NCBI GenBank assembly: GCA_902587095.1
Contig: CACIJY010000008.1
Location: forward strand, 1-32,038
Direction of reading: 5' to 3'
Origin: an uncultured Pelagibacteraceae bacterium
GTDB lineage: Bacteria > Pseudomonadota > Alphaproteobacteria > Pelagibacterales > Pelagibacteraceae
Length of the DNA: 32,038 bases
Shown: positions 15,004 through 24,117 of the stretch, piece by piece
Layout: every line of letters starts with the position of its first letter
Position numbering within the stretch: position 1 is the stretch's first letter
Program-made: the position numbers and the translations under genes
The notes under the pieces: model-generated
Database searches by the model: none
Seen by the model: only the letters and a program-made list of their open reading frames with translations
What the model was told of the DNA's origin: nothing

Positions 15004-15909
15004 ATGCTGGAATTAAAAAACGAAAAAATAGCAATACCAGTAGTTTTATTTGCTGGAATTCTTTGGTCTTTTGGACCCTTAGTTGTAAGATATATCGACC
15101 AGCCAGAACTTGTCCCGTGGCAGTATTTATTGGGCAGGGGAGTAACAATATTTTTATTACTTAATCTCTATCTTTTTTTCGAAGAAGGAATTGATTTTTA
15201 TAAAAATTATAAAAGAATTGGTTGGTCTGGTTTGATAGGTGGCACAGGTCTAGGAATTGCAATGATCAGTTTTATTTGGTCAATTACAAATACCTCAGCA
15301 GCAGTTACTTTGTTGTGTCTTGCGGCTATGCCATTTATGACAGCTTTTTTAGGCTTTTTGTTCTTACATGAAAAAATTTCCTTTAATGTATGGGTAGCAA
15401 TTATATTAGCATCAATAGGAATTATTATTATAGCTATTGGTAATTTTTCTGCCGGCACACTATTTGGATTATTATTTGGTCTTGCCTCGGCACTAGGTTT
15501 CTCAGTTTTTTCAGTATCATTAAGATGGAGAAAGGAGACACCAAAATTCACAACAGTTGCAATTGCTGGCTTGATATGTGCAATTGTATCAATGGTTATT
15601 TTAGTAGAGACAGATAGTAACCTTTTATCATCTAGCAGAAACCAAGGGCTTTTTTCAGTACACGGAACTCTAGTATGCATGGGCTTAATTTTATATTCAA
15701 TAGGATCAAAATCTATTCAAGCTGCTGAGTTAACTCTTCTCTCATTAACTGAAGTTATAGGTGGTATCTTCTGGGTATGGCTACCTATTCTGGGAATAAA
15801 TGAAATTCCATCTAATAATACTATTATAGGTGGTTTCTTAATTTTTATTGCAATAATTTATTACAGTTTAATAATTAAAAATAATAGAAGATTTATTGCT
15901 TTAAATTAA
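15004..15909 (+). CDS. EamA/DMT-family membrane transporter
   Basis: A 301-aa ten-helix EamA transporter. The early ILWSFGPLVVRYI and NTSAAVTLLCLAAMPFMTA helix, and FLHEKISFNVWVAIILASIG at the end of repeat one, are typical. The start is ATG at 15004. It lies six bases upstream of the amidinotransferase-like gene, so the pair is probably an operon, and the transporter may carry that enzyme's substrate or product (an arginine-, glycine- or guanidino-type compound). This link is inferred from position only. Confidence 0.9.
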   Translation: MLELKNEKIAIPVVLFAGILWSFGPLVVRYIDQPELVPWQYLLGRGVTIFLLLNLYLFFEEGIDFYKNYKRIGWSGLIGGTGLGIAMISFIWSITNTSAAVTLLCLAAMPFMTAFLGFLFLHEKISFNVWVAIILASIGIIIIAIGNFSAGTLFGLLFGLASALGFSVFSVSLRWRKETPKFTTVAIAGLICAIVSMVILVETDSNLLSSSRNQGLFSVHGTLVCMGLILYSIGSKSIQAAELTLLSLTEVIGGIFWVWLPILGINEIPSNNTIIGGFLIFIAIIYYSLIIKNNRRFIALN

Positions 15910-15915
15910 AATAAA

Positions 15916-17028
15916 ATGTCTGATAAGAAAATCGTTAATAGTTGGAATGAATGGGATCCTTTAAAACATGTTATCGTGGGGAGAGCAGACGGTTGTTGTA
16001 TTCCAGCACCTGAGCCAGCATTAGATGCAAAAGTTCCCGAAGACTCTGATATGAAAGGGACGCATGGACCTAGATTAAAAGACACAGTTGATAAAGCTAA
16101 TCAATTGTTAGATGACTTTTCAGAGATTTTAAAAAAAAGAGGAATAAAAGTAGACAGACCCACATCTTTAAAACATAATCAAAAAATCTCAACACCTGAC
16201 TGGGAAGTTGAAAGTATGTTTGGCTGCATGCCAGCAAGAGATATTTTATTGACAGTGGGAAATGAAATTCTAGAGGCAACTATGAGTTATAGATGCAGAT
16301 GGTTTGAATATTTAAATTATAGACCACTTTTACAAAAATATTTTAATGAGGACAAAAATATGAAGCATGAAACTGCTCCAAAACCAAGACTAACTGATCT
16401 TGATTACAGAAAAGATTACTTGTCTGATAAAATAGGAAATAAAAAAAGATTAGAGTGGACTGAGAAAAAATTTTTTGTCACTACAGAGGAAGAACCTTTG
16501 TTTGATGCAGCAGATATACTAAGATTTGGAAAAGATTTAGTAGTACAACATGGTTTTACCACAAACTTAAAAGGTATTGATTGGTTAAGAAGACATTTTA
16601 AAAGTCATAGAGTGCATGCAGTTAATTTTCCAGGAGATCCATACCCAATACATATTGATGCAACTTTTACACCTATTAGAGAAGGATTAATTATAAATAA
16701 TCCTCAAAGAAAACTTCCAAAGGATCAAAGATCACTATTTGAAAAAAATGGGTGGGAAATTATTGATTCTGCTCAACCTGCGCATAATACACCACCACCA
16801 CTTTGTTATTCATCAGTTTGGTTATCAATGAATGTCCTTGTATTAGATCCAAAAACTGTTTGTGTTGAAAAAAGTGAAGTTTATCAGGCAGAACAATTAG
16901 ATAAATTAGGGATGGAAGTAATTCCTATAGATCTAAGAGATGCATATGCCTTTGGCGGCGGACTACATTGTTGTACTGCAGATGTATATCGAGAGGGTGA
17001 ATTAAAGGATTATTTTCCCAATCAATAA
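15916..17028 (+). CDS. Glycine amidinotransferase-like enzyme (AGAT family)
   Basis: AGAT-family enzymes move the amidino group of arginine to an amine, classically glycine, giving guanidinoacetate and ornithine. The 370-aa protein tracks mammalian AGAT from its N-terminus (SWNEWDPLKHVIVGRA) through MPARDILLTVGNEI and TTEEEPLFDAADILRFG to GGGLHCCTADV. The catalytic triad is present: D197, H246 (HIDATF) and C352 (LHC), with D-to-H spacing of 49 as in human D254-H303. Human AGAT's mitochondrial leader is absent. The acceptor cannot be fixed by motif; relatives use glycine, GABA or aminocyclitols (StrB1). It follows an EamA transporter by six bases and converges on a coiled-coil gene two bases away. 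Confidence 0.9.
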   Translation: MSDKKIVNSWNEWDPLKHVIVGRADGCCIPAPEPALDAKVPEDSDMKGTHGPRLKDTVDKANQLLDDFSEILKKRGIKVDRPTSLKHNQKISTPDWEVESMFGCMPARDILLTVGNEILEATMSYRCRWFEYLNYRPLLQKYFNEDKNMKHETAPKPRLTDLDYRKDYLSDKIGNKKRLEWTEKKFFVTTEEEPLFDAADILRFGKDLVVQHGFTTNLKGIDWLRRHFKSHRVHAVNFPGDPYPIHIDATFTPIREGLIINNPQRKLPKDQRSLFEKNGWEIIDSAQPAHNTPPPLCYSSVWLSMNVLVLDPKTVCVEKSEVYQAEQLDKLGMEVIPIDLRDAYAFGGGLHCCTADVYREGELKDYFPNQ

Positions 17029-17030
17029 TA

Positions 17031-17765
17031 TTAATTTTTAGTGGTGCTTTTTATATCTAAGTCTTTAAGTTGAGTTGAAATTTCATCACTTAAATTCTGA
17101 TAATCTTGATCTCTAAGTTTTCTTTGCTGTAGATCTAATTGTTTAAGTTTTTCCTCTTTTAATCTTTCTTGATCTTCTTTAATTTTTTGTTCTCTATCAA
17201 ATTTTTCTTCCCATTCTTTGAGTTTCTGCTCTTCTAACATTTTTTGATCGTTAATTTTTTGCTCTAATTGTTTTTGTTCTCTTCTTTTTCTTCTCGAATC
17301 TCTTAATTCTTTTTGTTTTTGCTCATCTTCTCTAACTTTAAGATCTACATCTTTTCTTTTTTGTTCTTCATGTTTTAATTGTAAATTTTTTTCTATTTTT
17401 TTTATTTCAATACGACTAAGTTCAATATTATTTTCTTTTTCTGTTAAATTAGTTTCTCTATTTTTTAATTGCTCTTGTTTATTTGTTATATCTATTTCCT
17501 TTAAGTTTAATTCTTTTTCTTTTAATCTTAACTCTTCAAACTTCATTGAAATTTTATCTTCCTGTTTTTTTAATTGGTCTATCTTTTTGTTAATTTCTTT
17601 TTTTTCTAAGTTTAATTTACTAAATTCTTCTTTTTTACGTTTTTGTGCTAATTCCTTTTGCTTCTGTTTTTGTTTTTCTTTAAAGGTGGTTATGGCACTT
17701 GATGTTATAGACGCTAATTTAGCAATAGCTCCATTGTCTAATTTATTCTTAGATTTTTTTTTCAT
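17031..17765 (-). CDS. Coiled-coil hypothetical protein
   Basis: A 244-aa, extremely charged protein (K, E, Q, L, R dominate; almost no aromatic residues or prolines) that reads as one continuous coiled coil from about residue 30 to 235. The N-terminus carries a small less-charged part, NGAIAKLASITSSAITTF (11-28), possibly an amphipathic helix. There is no signal peptide or membrane segment. The family is not recognised; low-complexity composition makes similarity searches unreliable. It is convergent with the amidinotransferase gene (two-base gap) and downstream of the MFS gene on the same strand with an 88-bp gap. It may be structural or a filament/scaffold protein, which is speculation. 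Confidence 0.7.
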   Translation of the reverse strand: MKKKSKNKLDNGAIAKLASITSSAITTFKEKQKQKQKELAQKRKKEEFSKLNLEKKEINKKIDQLKKQEDKISMKFEELRLKEKELNLKEIDITNKQEQLKNRETNLTEKENNIELSRIEIKKIEKNLQLKHEEQKRKDVDLKVREDEQKQKELRDSRRKRREQKQLEQKINDQKMLEEQKLKEWEEKFDREQKIKEDQERLKEEKLKQLDLQQRKLRDQDYQNLSDEISTQLKDLDIKSTTKN

Positions 17766-17853
17766 AAAGAACTTATTAAAGCAAAATTAATGTTTTTTAA
17801 CAAGAATTTTATAATTTAAAGTTCAAAATGAGGTGCAACTTTTAAGTGAAAAT

Positions 17854-19221
17854 TTAATTTTTTGTTAAATTTAATTCTTCATCCTTTTTATTTTCCTCAG
17901 CTCTTTTTTTGATTACAACACCTTTCCTTTTCAACATTTTTTCAATTTTCTCGGGGTAAGGTTCATCAATGTGCTCCGTTGAAGGATTTAATTCCATTCC
18001 AACTGGCGTTATGGTCTGAGGCATAGGAACAAACTGAGAGTCTGGATTATCTAAAGATGGCCTTACTTTCATCCGATGGATACCAAAAAATCCAATCATT
18101 GAATGAAATATAATAATAAATATAAAAAAACCGTTATTTCCAATTAAATTCATAAAAATTGAACAGAGGAAGGGACCACTCATTGCGCCAAAACCAAAAG
18201 CAAATTGTAGACTGGCTCCCGCTGCTACAAATTTATCTTTAGTAATATAATCATTAGTGTGTGCTAAAATCAGAGAAAACAAAGGCAAACTACAAAACGA
18301 AAACAAAACTACGAAAAAATAAAACCAAATTTTTGATGAGCCAAGCCCTTGTGGTAAATACATTGTGCCACTAGAAAAAATAAGCAACAATGCAAAAAAA
18401 GCTGCACCAAAAGTTGTAAATACAATTACTTTTCTTCTATCAAATTTATCTGAAATATAACCAATTGGATATTGAGCAATAGCTCCTGAAATTGTTAAAA
18501 GAAAAGTAACAATTGAAATTTCAAGAATTGAAAAATTCATTTCAGCTGCATATACAGCAAAAAATAAAAAAACTGCTGAGTGAACAGTACCCAATAATAA
18601 TGCACCCACAGTACCAAGTGGTGATGAATTATATAAATCTTTAATAGACATAGTGCTAATTTTTTTAAAAGTTGGCGCCTTTCTTTTAGTTAACAAAATT
18701 GGTATCAGTGCCAAAGACATAATTGCAGAAATTAAAATAAATGGCTCAAAATTCTCTGGTTTACTAAAATTAAGTAAAAACATTCCAAGCCCCATACTTC
18801 CGTATAGAATGATCATATATATCGATAAGACTTTTCCTCTATTTTTATTACTTGCTCTATCGTTTAACCAACTTTCTGCAATTGTATAAATTAAAACCAT
18901 TGAATATCCTGTCACAACTCTTAATAAAAACCATGAGAGTGGATTTACAAAAATTGAGTGTAATAAAATTGATAAAGAGGCGATGGATGCAAAAGCAGCA
19001 AAAACTCTTATATGTCCAACGCTTGAAATTACAGGTGTAGCAGTTCTAGCTCCAATAAAATAACCAACAAAGTAGCCAGACATCATAAAACCTGTAGAAG
19101 CTAAACTAAAATTTTCTACAACAGCCCTTACCCCAAGAAGAGAACTTTGGTATCCATATGACAACATAATCATACTCATACCCAGAAATAGAGCCCAAGA
19201 ATTTTTTACAATTTTATTCAT
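17854..19221 (-). CDS. MFS transporter, YcaD-like
   Basis: A 455-aa major facilitator with twelve hydrophobic helices. The N-terminal repeat has SGYFVGYFIGARTATPVI and the helix-4/5 region RVVTGYSMVLIYTIAESWLND with ASNKNRGKVLSIYMI, which resembles E. coli YcaD (ExW and RNRGRL-like segment). The second repeat begins with TVGALLLGTVHSAVF and shows IGYISDKFDRRKVI, the canonical MFS loop motif. A charged cytosolic tail of about 70 residues follows helix 12. Substrate unknown. The start ATG is at 19221; the gap to the upstream EamA gene on the same strand is 58 bases. Confidence 0.9.
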   Translation of the reverse strand: MNKIVKNSWALFLGMSMIMLSYGYQSSLLGVRAVVENFSLASTGFMMSGYFVGYFIGARTATPVISSVGHIRVFAAFASIASLSILLHSIFVNPLSWFLLRVVTGYSMVLIYTIAESWLNDRASNKNRGKVLSIYMIILYGSMGLGMFLLNFSKPENFEPFILISAIMSLALIPILLTKRKAPTFKKISTMSIKDLYNSSPLGTVGALLLGTVHSAVFLFFAVYAAEMNFSILEISIVTFLLTISGAIAQYPIGYISDKFDRRKVIVFTTFGAAFFALLLIFSSGTMYLPQGLGSSKIWFYFFVVLFSFCSLPLFSLILAHTNDYITKDKFVAAGASLQFAFGFGAMSGPFLCSIFMNLIGNNGFFIFIIIFHSMIGFFGIHRMKVRPSLDNPDSQFVPMPQTITPVGMELNPSTEHIDEPYPEKIEKMLKRKGVVIKKRAEENKKDEELNLTKN

Positions 19222-19279
19222 AAACCGCCTGCTTATTATTTGCGATTTAAGACTAAATCAAGAAATTATTATGTCTAAC

Positions 19280-20140
19280 TTATGATTTTTTTAACTTTAA
19301 AAAAGAGTGAATAGCAATTGTAACAATTATAATTATACCACCAAGGATTGTTTCAGTGGTTGGCTGTTCTTTGATTATCAACCAAACCCAAATTGGACCG
19401 ATGATAGTTTCTAATAAAAAGAAAAGATTTACCTCTGCTGCAGTTATAAATCTTGGAGCTATAGTGACTAAAACAAATGGTATTGCAACACACATTAAAC
19501 ACATTAAAGGAACAATTATTAAATCGTTTCCAATAAGAGAATAATCGTCAATAAAAATTACAGCAAAGCATGCTACAAACAATTTTCCAATTACTGCTGA
19601 CGGGACTAAATTTAATTTTTTTGCAGACCTTATTATTACAGCACCAATAGCTAACCCTAGTGCTGCAATAAAACCAAGTATATCTCCATAGAAGTTACCA
19701 ATTTTAATCGAATCATAAAAAATATAAATTACTGAAATAAAAGTAATGATTATAGCTGTCCAAGTTTTTTTGTCAGGGTTTTCTTTTAAAAAAATATTAC
19801 TCAAAATTGCAGATAACATTGGCGCTGTTGCAATCATGACCAAAGTATTTGCAACGTTGGTATTTTGAATTGAAACAACAAACGCTATATTTGTTATCGA
19901 AAAAGTTATTATATAAGCGATTCCTTTGTAACCATTTGAAAACAAAATTTTAAAAAATCTAATTTGATAAATTATAATCATTCCTATAAAAACAATACCA
20001 AAAGGGATAATTCCCCTATAAAAAACTAAACCCCATGTATCAATTGATGATAATCTTATAAACAAAGAGTCAGGAGTGATTAACATCACGGCCACAAAAG
20101 CCATCAAGGATCCTTTTTTTTGATTAGATAGATCTCTCAT
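19280..20140 (-). CDS. EamA/DMT-family membrane transporter
   Basis: A 286-aa ten-helix transporter of the EamA family, third in this window. It has NVANTLVMIATAPMLSAIL, the end-of-repeat FLKENPDKKTWTAIIITF, and the second-repeat TAAEVNLFFLLETIIGPIWVWL. The ATG at 20140 lies inside the 3' end of the DUF255 gene (17-base overlap), so translation is likely coupled to it. Substrate not predictable. Confidence 0.9.
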   Translation of the reverse strand: MRDLSNQKKGSLMAFVAVMLITPDSLFIRLSSIDTWGLVFYRGIIPFGIVFIGMIIIYQIRFFKILFSNGYKGIAYIITFSITNIAFVVSIQNTNVANTLVMIATAPMLSAILSNIFLKENPDKKTWTAIIITFISVIYIFYDSIKIGNFYGDILGFIAALGLAIGAVIIRSAKKLNLVPSAVIGKLFVACFAVIFIDDYSLIGNDLIIVPLMCLMCVAIPFVLVTIAPRFITAAEVNLFFLLETIIGPIWVWLIIKEQPTTETILGGIIIIVTIAIHSFLKLKKS

Positions 20141-22073
20141 TTAAATATTTATTGATTTCAGAAATATTTTTTAGTTTGTGTGAACAAGTTTGATTTTTAC
20201 AAATTAAAATATATTGCTCATCATTAGATTTTTTGTAAATAAATGTAGATTTCTCGAAGTAATTTAACAGTAAAAAATCTCTAATTTTTTGAAATTCGTC
20301 ATTAAAACCAAAGAATGTAAAAGTAATATTATTTTCACAAATATCTAAGGTTTTATAATAGCTAAACATTTGTGAATAATTTCTGTCTATTAATGAATAA
20401 AAAGATTTTGTAAGATTTTCTATTTTATTTTTATAAATATTATTTTCAGTTATGTTAAAAATTTTATTTAATGTTAGCAGAAAAATGCTATTTCCATTAG
20501 GAATATTATTATCAATTATATCTATAGGTTTTACGAAAAGATCATTTGTTTTTTGAGAATTTTTTTGTAAAGTTTTTGTCTCTTCATCATAGAAAAGGCT
20601 CCATGTTTCTTTTAATATTTCCTCACTCTTGTTAAGATACTTTATATTACCTGTGACCTCATAAAAACTTACTAAAACTAATGCAAAATAAGCGTAATCC
20701 TCCAAAAATACATCTATTTCTCCATGTTTATCATAACAATGATAAATCTTATTTTTAAGATTTTTTTGTAAAATTTCTAAAAGTTCAAATGATTTATCTC
20801 TAAGTATTTTATTCTTAAGCACAAAAGATGAATGCAATAAAGTATATATCCAGAAACTGTTTAAATCAGTTTGACTTTTATCGTCAAAAAAAGGCTTTAC
20901 TCTTTTTTTTCTTTCATCAAAAAGTTTTTTTTCACTTTTATTTATAATTTCTAACTCATTTTCATTTAATTCATAATTATCATTTTCAATTAAAATATTT
21001 GATCCTTCAAAGTTTCCTTCTTTTGTGACTAAATATTTTTTTTTAAATATATCTATATCGTTACCAAGTAATCCTTTAATTTCCTCATTACTCCAAACAT
21101 AGTATTTGCCTTCAATACCCTCACTATCAGCATCATAAGCAGAGCCTAATAAGTTTTTGTCGTTAAGGAATTCACTATTTATAAAATCAATTGTTTGTAT
21201 TAATTTATTATTCAATTTTTGATCTTGTTTATTAACCAAATAATTATTTACTGTTCTTACAAACAAAATATTATCATAAAGCATTTTTTCAAAATGAGGA
21301 ACTATCCATTTTTCATCAACAGTATATCTAGAAATTCCCCCACCAAGGTGATCGTAAATTCCTTTAGATGAAATATTATTCAGTAATTTTCTAACTACAT
21401 CTAAGAAAGTATTTTTTTTATTCTTATTATAAAAATAAAATATTGTATCAAAAATATATAATTGTGGAAACTTAGGTGCTCCTTTAAAGCCACCATTTTT
21501 TTCGTCCATATATTGTAAAATTTTTTCAACTAATGGTTCAACATCTTGTTTTATAACAGCAGTTTTTAAATTAAACTCTTTAAAAACTAGCTTCATTTGT
21601 TCAACCTGATTTATAATTTTTTCTCTATTATCTCTATAAACCTTCGAAACATTATTTAAAACTTGAGTAAAACTTGGTCTACCTTGCATTTCTTTTGGTG
21701 GAAAGTATGTCCCCCCAGTAAAAGGCACACCATTTTCGTCTAAAAACATTGATAACGGCCAACCGCCTTGGGCACCGGTTAATATACCTAGGCTTCTTTG
21801 AAATATAAAATCTAAATCTGGCCTCTCTTCTCTATCAACTTTTATATTGATAAAATTATCATTCATTACTTTTGCTATCTCTTTATTTTCGAAACTTTCA
21901 TGGGCCATTACATGACACCAATGGCAACTAGCATATCCAATACTTAAAAAAATGGGTTTTTTTTCAACTTGTGCTTTTTTTAAACTATCTTTATTCCATG
22001 CCAACCAATCTACAGGGTTATTTTCATGTTGTTTAAGGTAAGGACTTTTTTCAGATTTTAATTTATTAGACAA
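20124..22073 (-). CDS. DUF255 thioredoxin-domain protein (YyaL/SPATA20 family)
   Basis: A large protein with an N-terminal thioredoxin-like DUF255 domain and a C-terminal six-hairpin glycosidase-like region. The N-terminus KSEKSPYLKQHENNPVDW is the family hallmark; the redox-like motif is SCHWCHVM with C50 and C53, then GGWPLSMFLDENGVPFTGGT. I start it at TTG 22073, one base after the stop of the HD gene, giving 649 aa and a family-like MSNKLKSEKSPYL start. A longer frame from ATG 22136 would add 21 residues that overlap the HD gene by 62 bases and have no family counterpart. The biochemical role of the family is unknown. Confidence 0.85.
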   Translation of the reverse strand: MSNKLKSEKSPYLKQHENNPVDWLAWNKDSLKKAQVEKKPIFLSIGYASCHWCHVMAHESFENKEIAKVMNDNFINIKVDREERPDLDFIFQRSLGILTGAQGGWPLSMFLDENGVPFTGGTYFPPKEMQGRPSFTQVLNNVSKVYRDNREKIINQVEQMKLVFKEFNLKTAVIKQDVEPLVEKILQYMDEKNGGFKGAPKFPQLYIFDTIFYFYNKNKKNTFLDVVRKLLNNISSKGIYDHLGGGISRYTVDEKWIVPHFEKMLYDNILFVRTVNNYLVNKQDQKLNNKLIQTIDFINSEFLNDKNLLGSAYDADSEGIEGKYYVWSNEEIKGLLGNDIDIFKKKYLVTKEGNFEGSNILIENDNYELNENELEIINKSEKKLFDERKKRVKPFFDDKSQTDLNSFWIYTLLHSSFVLKNKILRDKSFELLEILQKNLKNKIYHCYDKHGEIDVFLEDYAYFALVLVSFYEVTGNIKYLNKSEEILKETWSLFYDEETKTLQKNSQKTNDLFVKPIDIIDNNIPNGNSIFLLTLNKIFNITENNIYKNKIENLTKSFYSLIDRNYSQMFSYYKTLDICENNITFTFFGFNDEFQKIRDFLLLNYFEKSTFIYKKSNDEQYILICKNQTCSHKLKNISEINKYLNERSI

Positions 22074-22074
22074 T

Positions 22075-22632
22075 TTAATAGTGAGAATATGGTTTTCTTG
22101 AAAATATATTTCTAACCATAGGCTCAAAATCCTCAAGGCTCATAGACTTATAATTTGGATCAAAAGAACATTGATCATATTTTTCACAAAAATCTACTGT
22201 TGCTTGATAGTATTTATGATCTTTGTATTTTTCTCTTTTAAACCGATCAGCACCCAAATGGTGAGCATAATAATACATTTGAAACTCACCATGTTTTTCT
22301 ATTATCCAATGAGTTTTTTCAGAAACATATGGTTTCAATACCGTTGCTGCGTACTCTGAATGATTTAACGGAGCAAGTTCGTCTCCTATATCATGCAACA
22401 AACATGCAACTACCATTTCTTCACTTTCGTTATTTTTATAAGCTCTAGTAGCACTTTGCAAGGAATGTTCTAATCTTGAAATTTTGTAACCTTCTAAAGT
22501 TGAGGTCATTCTTGATAAAAAACCTAATATTCTATCAGCGGTTTCACCTACATATTCTTTTTCGAGTTTATCTAAAAACATGTAGTCCTCTTTAGTACCA
22601 TTTTTCATTTGTGTGAAATTTACTTTTTTCAT
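22075..22632 (-). CDS. HD-domain protein (COG4341-like, PhnZ-related)
   Basis: A 185-aa all-alpha HD-domain protein. Candidate metal ligands are H56 (RLEHSLQSA), H80-D81 (LLHDIGD), H91 (NHSEYAA), H114 (IEKHGEF) and D153 (KYDQCS), the pattern of the COG4341 group that includes PhnZ, a mixed-valent diiron oxygenase acting on 2-amino-1-hydroxyethylphosphonate, and uncharacterised phosphohydrolases. If aligned without gaps, the PhnZ substrate-lid tyrosine and glutamate fall on L46 and Y49, so PhnZ activity should not be assumed. No phosphonate gene lies nearby. It sits three bases after purF and one base before the DUF255 protein. Confidence 0.8.
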   Translation of the reverse strand: MKKVNFTQMKNGTKEDYMFLDKLEKEYVGETADRILGFLSRMTSTLEGYKISRLEHSLQSATRAYKNNESEEMVVACLLHDIGDELAPLNHSEYAATVLKPYVSEKTHWIIEKHGEFQMYYYAHHLGADRFKREKYKDHKYYQATVDFCEKYDQCSFDPNYKSMSLEDFEPMVRNIFSRKPYSHY

Positions 22633-22635
22633 GAT

Positions 22636-24117
22636 TTAATTATTAGATGCAGTGCTTAATAATGACAACTGCGTCACTTTATTATCACCAAGATTATCTA
22701 TTAATTTAACAGGATAATCACCAGTAAAGTAATGATCTGTCAGTTGAGGATATGTGTTATTTCTATTCTCAAAACCCATGGCTTTATATAAACCTTCAAT
22801 ACTTAAAAATTCTAGTGATTTTGCATTTATATATTCACATATTTGTTTGTTATTCATATTTGCTGCAAGCAACTCTTTTTTTGTTGGTGTATCAACACCA
22901 TAAAAATCTGGGTATTTGATTTCCGGGCAAGCTATTCTTACATGAACTTCTTTTGCGCCAGCATCGTATAGCATTTTAACTATTTTATGTGACGTTGTCC
23001 CACGAACTAAAGAGTCATCTATTAAAATGATAATCTTATTTTTAATAGTAGTTTTATTTGCATTAAGTTTAAGTTTAACACCTAAACTTCTAATTTTTTG
23101 AGCTGGCTCTATAAAAGTTCTACCAACATAATGATTTCTGATTAAACCAAGTTCAAAAGGAATTTTAGTTAGTTGGCTAAAACCTATCGCTGCGGCATTA
23201 CCTGAGTCTGGAACTGGCACTACTAAATCTGCTTTTAATGAGTTTTCTTTTGCAAGTTCAGCTCCAAAATTTTTTCTATATTCATAAGCACATTTACCAT
23301 TTAATAAACTATCTGGCCTTGAAAAATAAATATATTCAAAAACACAAGGTCTAACTTTTTTAGCAGGAAAAGGTTTTATGCTTACTAACTTATCATCTTG
23401 AACAGATACAATCTCACCATTTTCAACATCCCTAATGTATTTAGCACCAATGATATCTAATGCACACGTTTCTGATGCAAAGACATAAGAGTTATTTAAT
23501 TTTCCAATAACAAGCGGTCTTATTCCAAAAGGATCTCTAACTCCAATCAAAGTATTTTGAGTTAACATTACTAAAGCATATCCTCCTTGAATTTGAAATA
23601 ATGCATCTATGATTTTATCTATGGTTTTTAATCTTTTAGATCTCGCAATTAGTTGCACAATTGTTTCAGTATCAGATGTTGTATAAAAAATAGCACCATC
23701 CTCAACTAATTTTCTTCTGAGCGTTATAGCATTTGTTAAATTACCATTGTGAGAAACTCCAATTCCTCCAGTGTTAGTATCTGCAAAAAAAGGCTGTATG
23801 TTTCTTAAAGTTGTACCTCCTGTAGTGCTATATCTATTATGACCGATTGCATAATTTCCAGGTAGTGACTTTAAAACCTTCTCTTTATTAAAACTATCTC
23901 CAACTAAACCAAATCTTTTTTCTGAATGATATTTTTTGCCATCAAATGAAACTATTCCACAACCTTCCTGGCCCCTATGTTGTAAAGCATGTAAACCAAG
24001 TGCAGTTAAAGTTGATGCATCTTCATTATCACTAATCCCAAATACACCACACTCCTCTTTAATTTTTGGGCTATAGTTCTTGAACTTTTTCTTTAGTATC
24101 CCGATAGTCTTTTTCAT
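22636..24117 (-). CDS. purF: Amidophosphoribosyltransferase
   Basis: PurF makes 5-phosphoribosylamine from PRPP and glutamine, the first committed step of purine synthesis. Of 493 aa, a ~22-residue propeptide precedes the nucleophile C23 (EECGVFGI), which would be exposed by self-cleavage. GHNRYSTTGG is in the glutaminase domain; the PRPP loop is ILIDDSLVRGTTS. The two C-terminal cysteines of the Bacillus 4Fe-4S cluster are replaced (TDHYFTGDYP), as usual in alphaproteobacteria. The ATG at 24117 overlaps cvpA by 47 bases; no better start lies downstream before C23. cvpA-purF is a common bacterial pair. Confidence 0.97.
   Translation of the reverse strand: MKKTIGILKKKFKNYSPKIKEECGVFGISDNEDASTLTALGLHALQHRGQEGCGIVSFDGKKYHSEKRFGLVGDSFNKEKVLKSLPGNYAIGHNRYSTTGGTTLRNIQPFFADTNTGGIGVSHNGNLTNAITLRRKLVEDGAIFYTTSDTETIVQLIARSKRLKTIDKIIDALFQIQGGYALVMLTQNTLIGVRDPFGIRPLVIGKLNNSYVFASETCALDIIGAKYIRDVENGEIVSVQDDKLVSIKPFPAKKVRPCVFEYIYFSRPDSLLNGKCAYEYRKNFGAELAKENSLKADLVVPVPDSGNAAAIGFSQLTKIPFELGLIRNHYVGRTFIEPAQKIRSLGVKLKLNANKTTIKNKIIILIDDSLVRGTTSHKIVKMLYDAGAKEVHVRIACPEIKYPDFYGVDTPTKKELLAANMNNKQICEYINAKSLEFLSIEGLYKAMGFENRNNTYPQLTDHYFTGDYPVKLIDNLGDNKVTQLSLLSTASNN

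Noticed and set aside
15207..15680. 157-codon open frame on the minus strand
   Set aside because: It lies wholly inside the well-supported EamA gene on the plus strand, is a mirror of its hydrophobic codons, and has no family features.
17818..17843. AAAGTT...AACTTT as a terminator between the MFS and coiled-coil genes
   Set aside because: Only six A/T-rich pairs with a 13-base loop and no U-tract at the right place; expected by chance in this composition.
469..20140. Three EamA transporters as a recent gene duplication
   Set aside because: The sequences are clearly diverged and lie in different operons and orientations.
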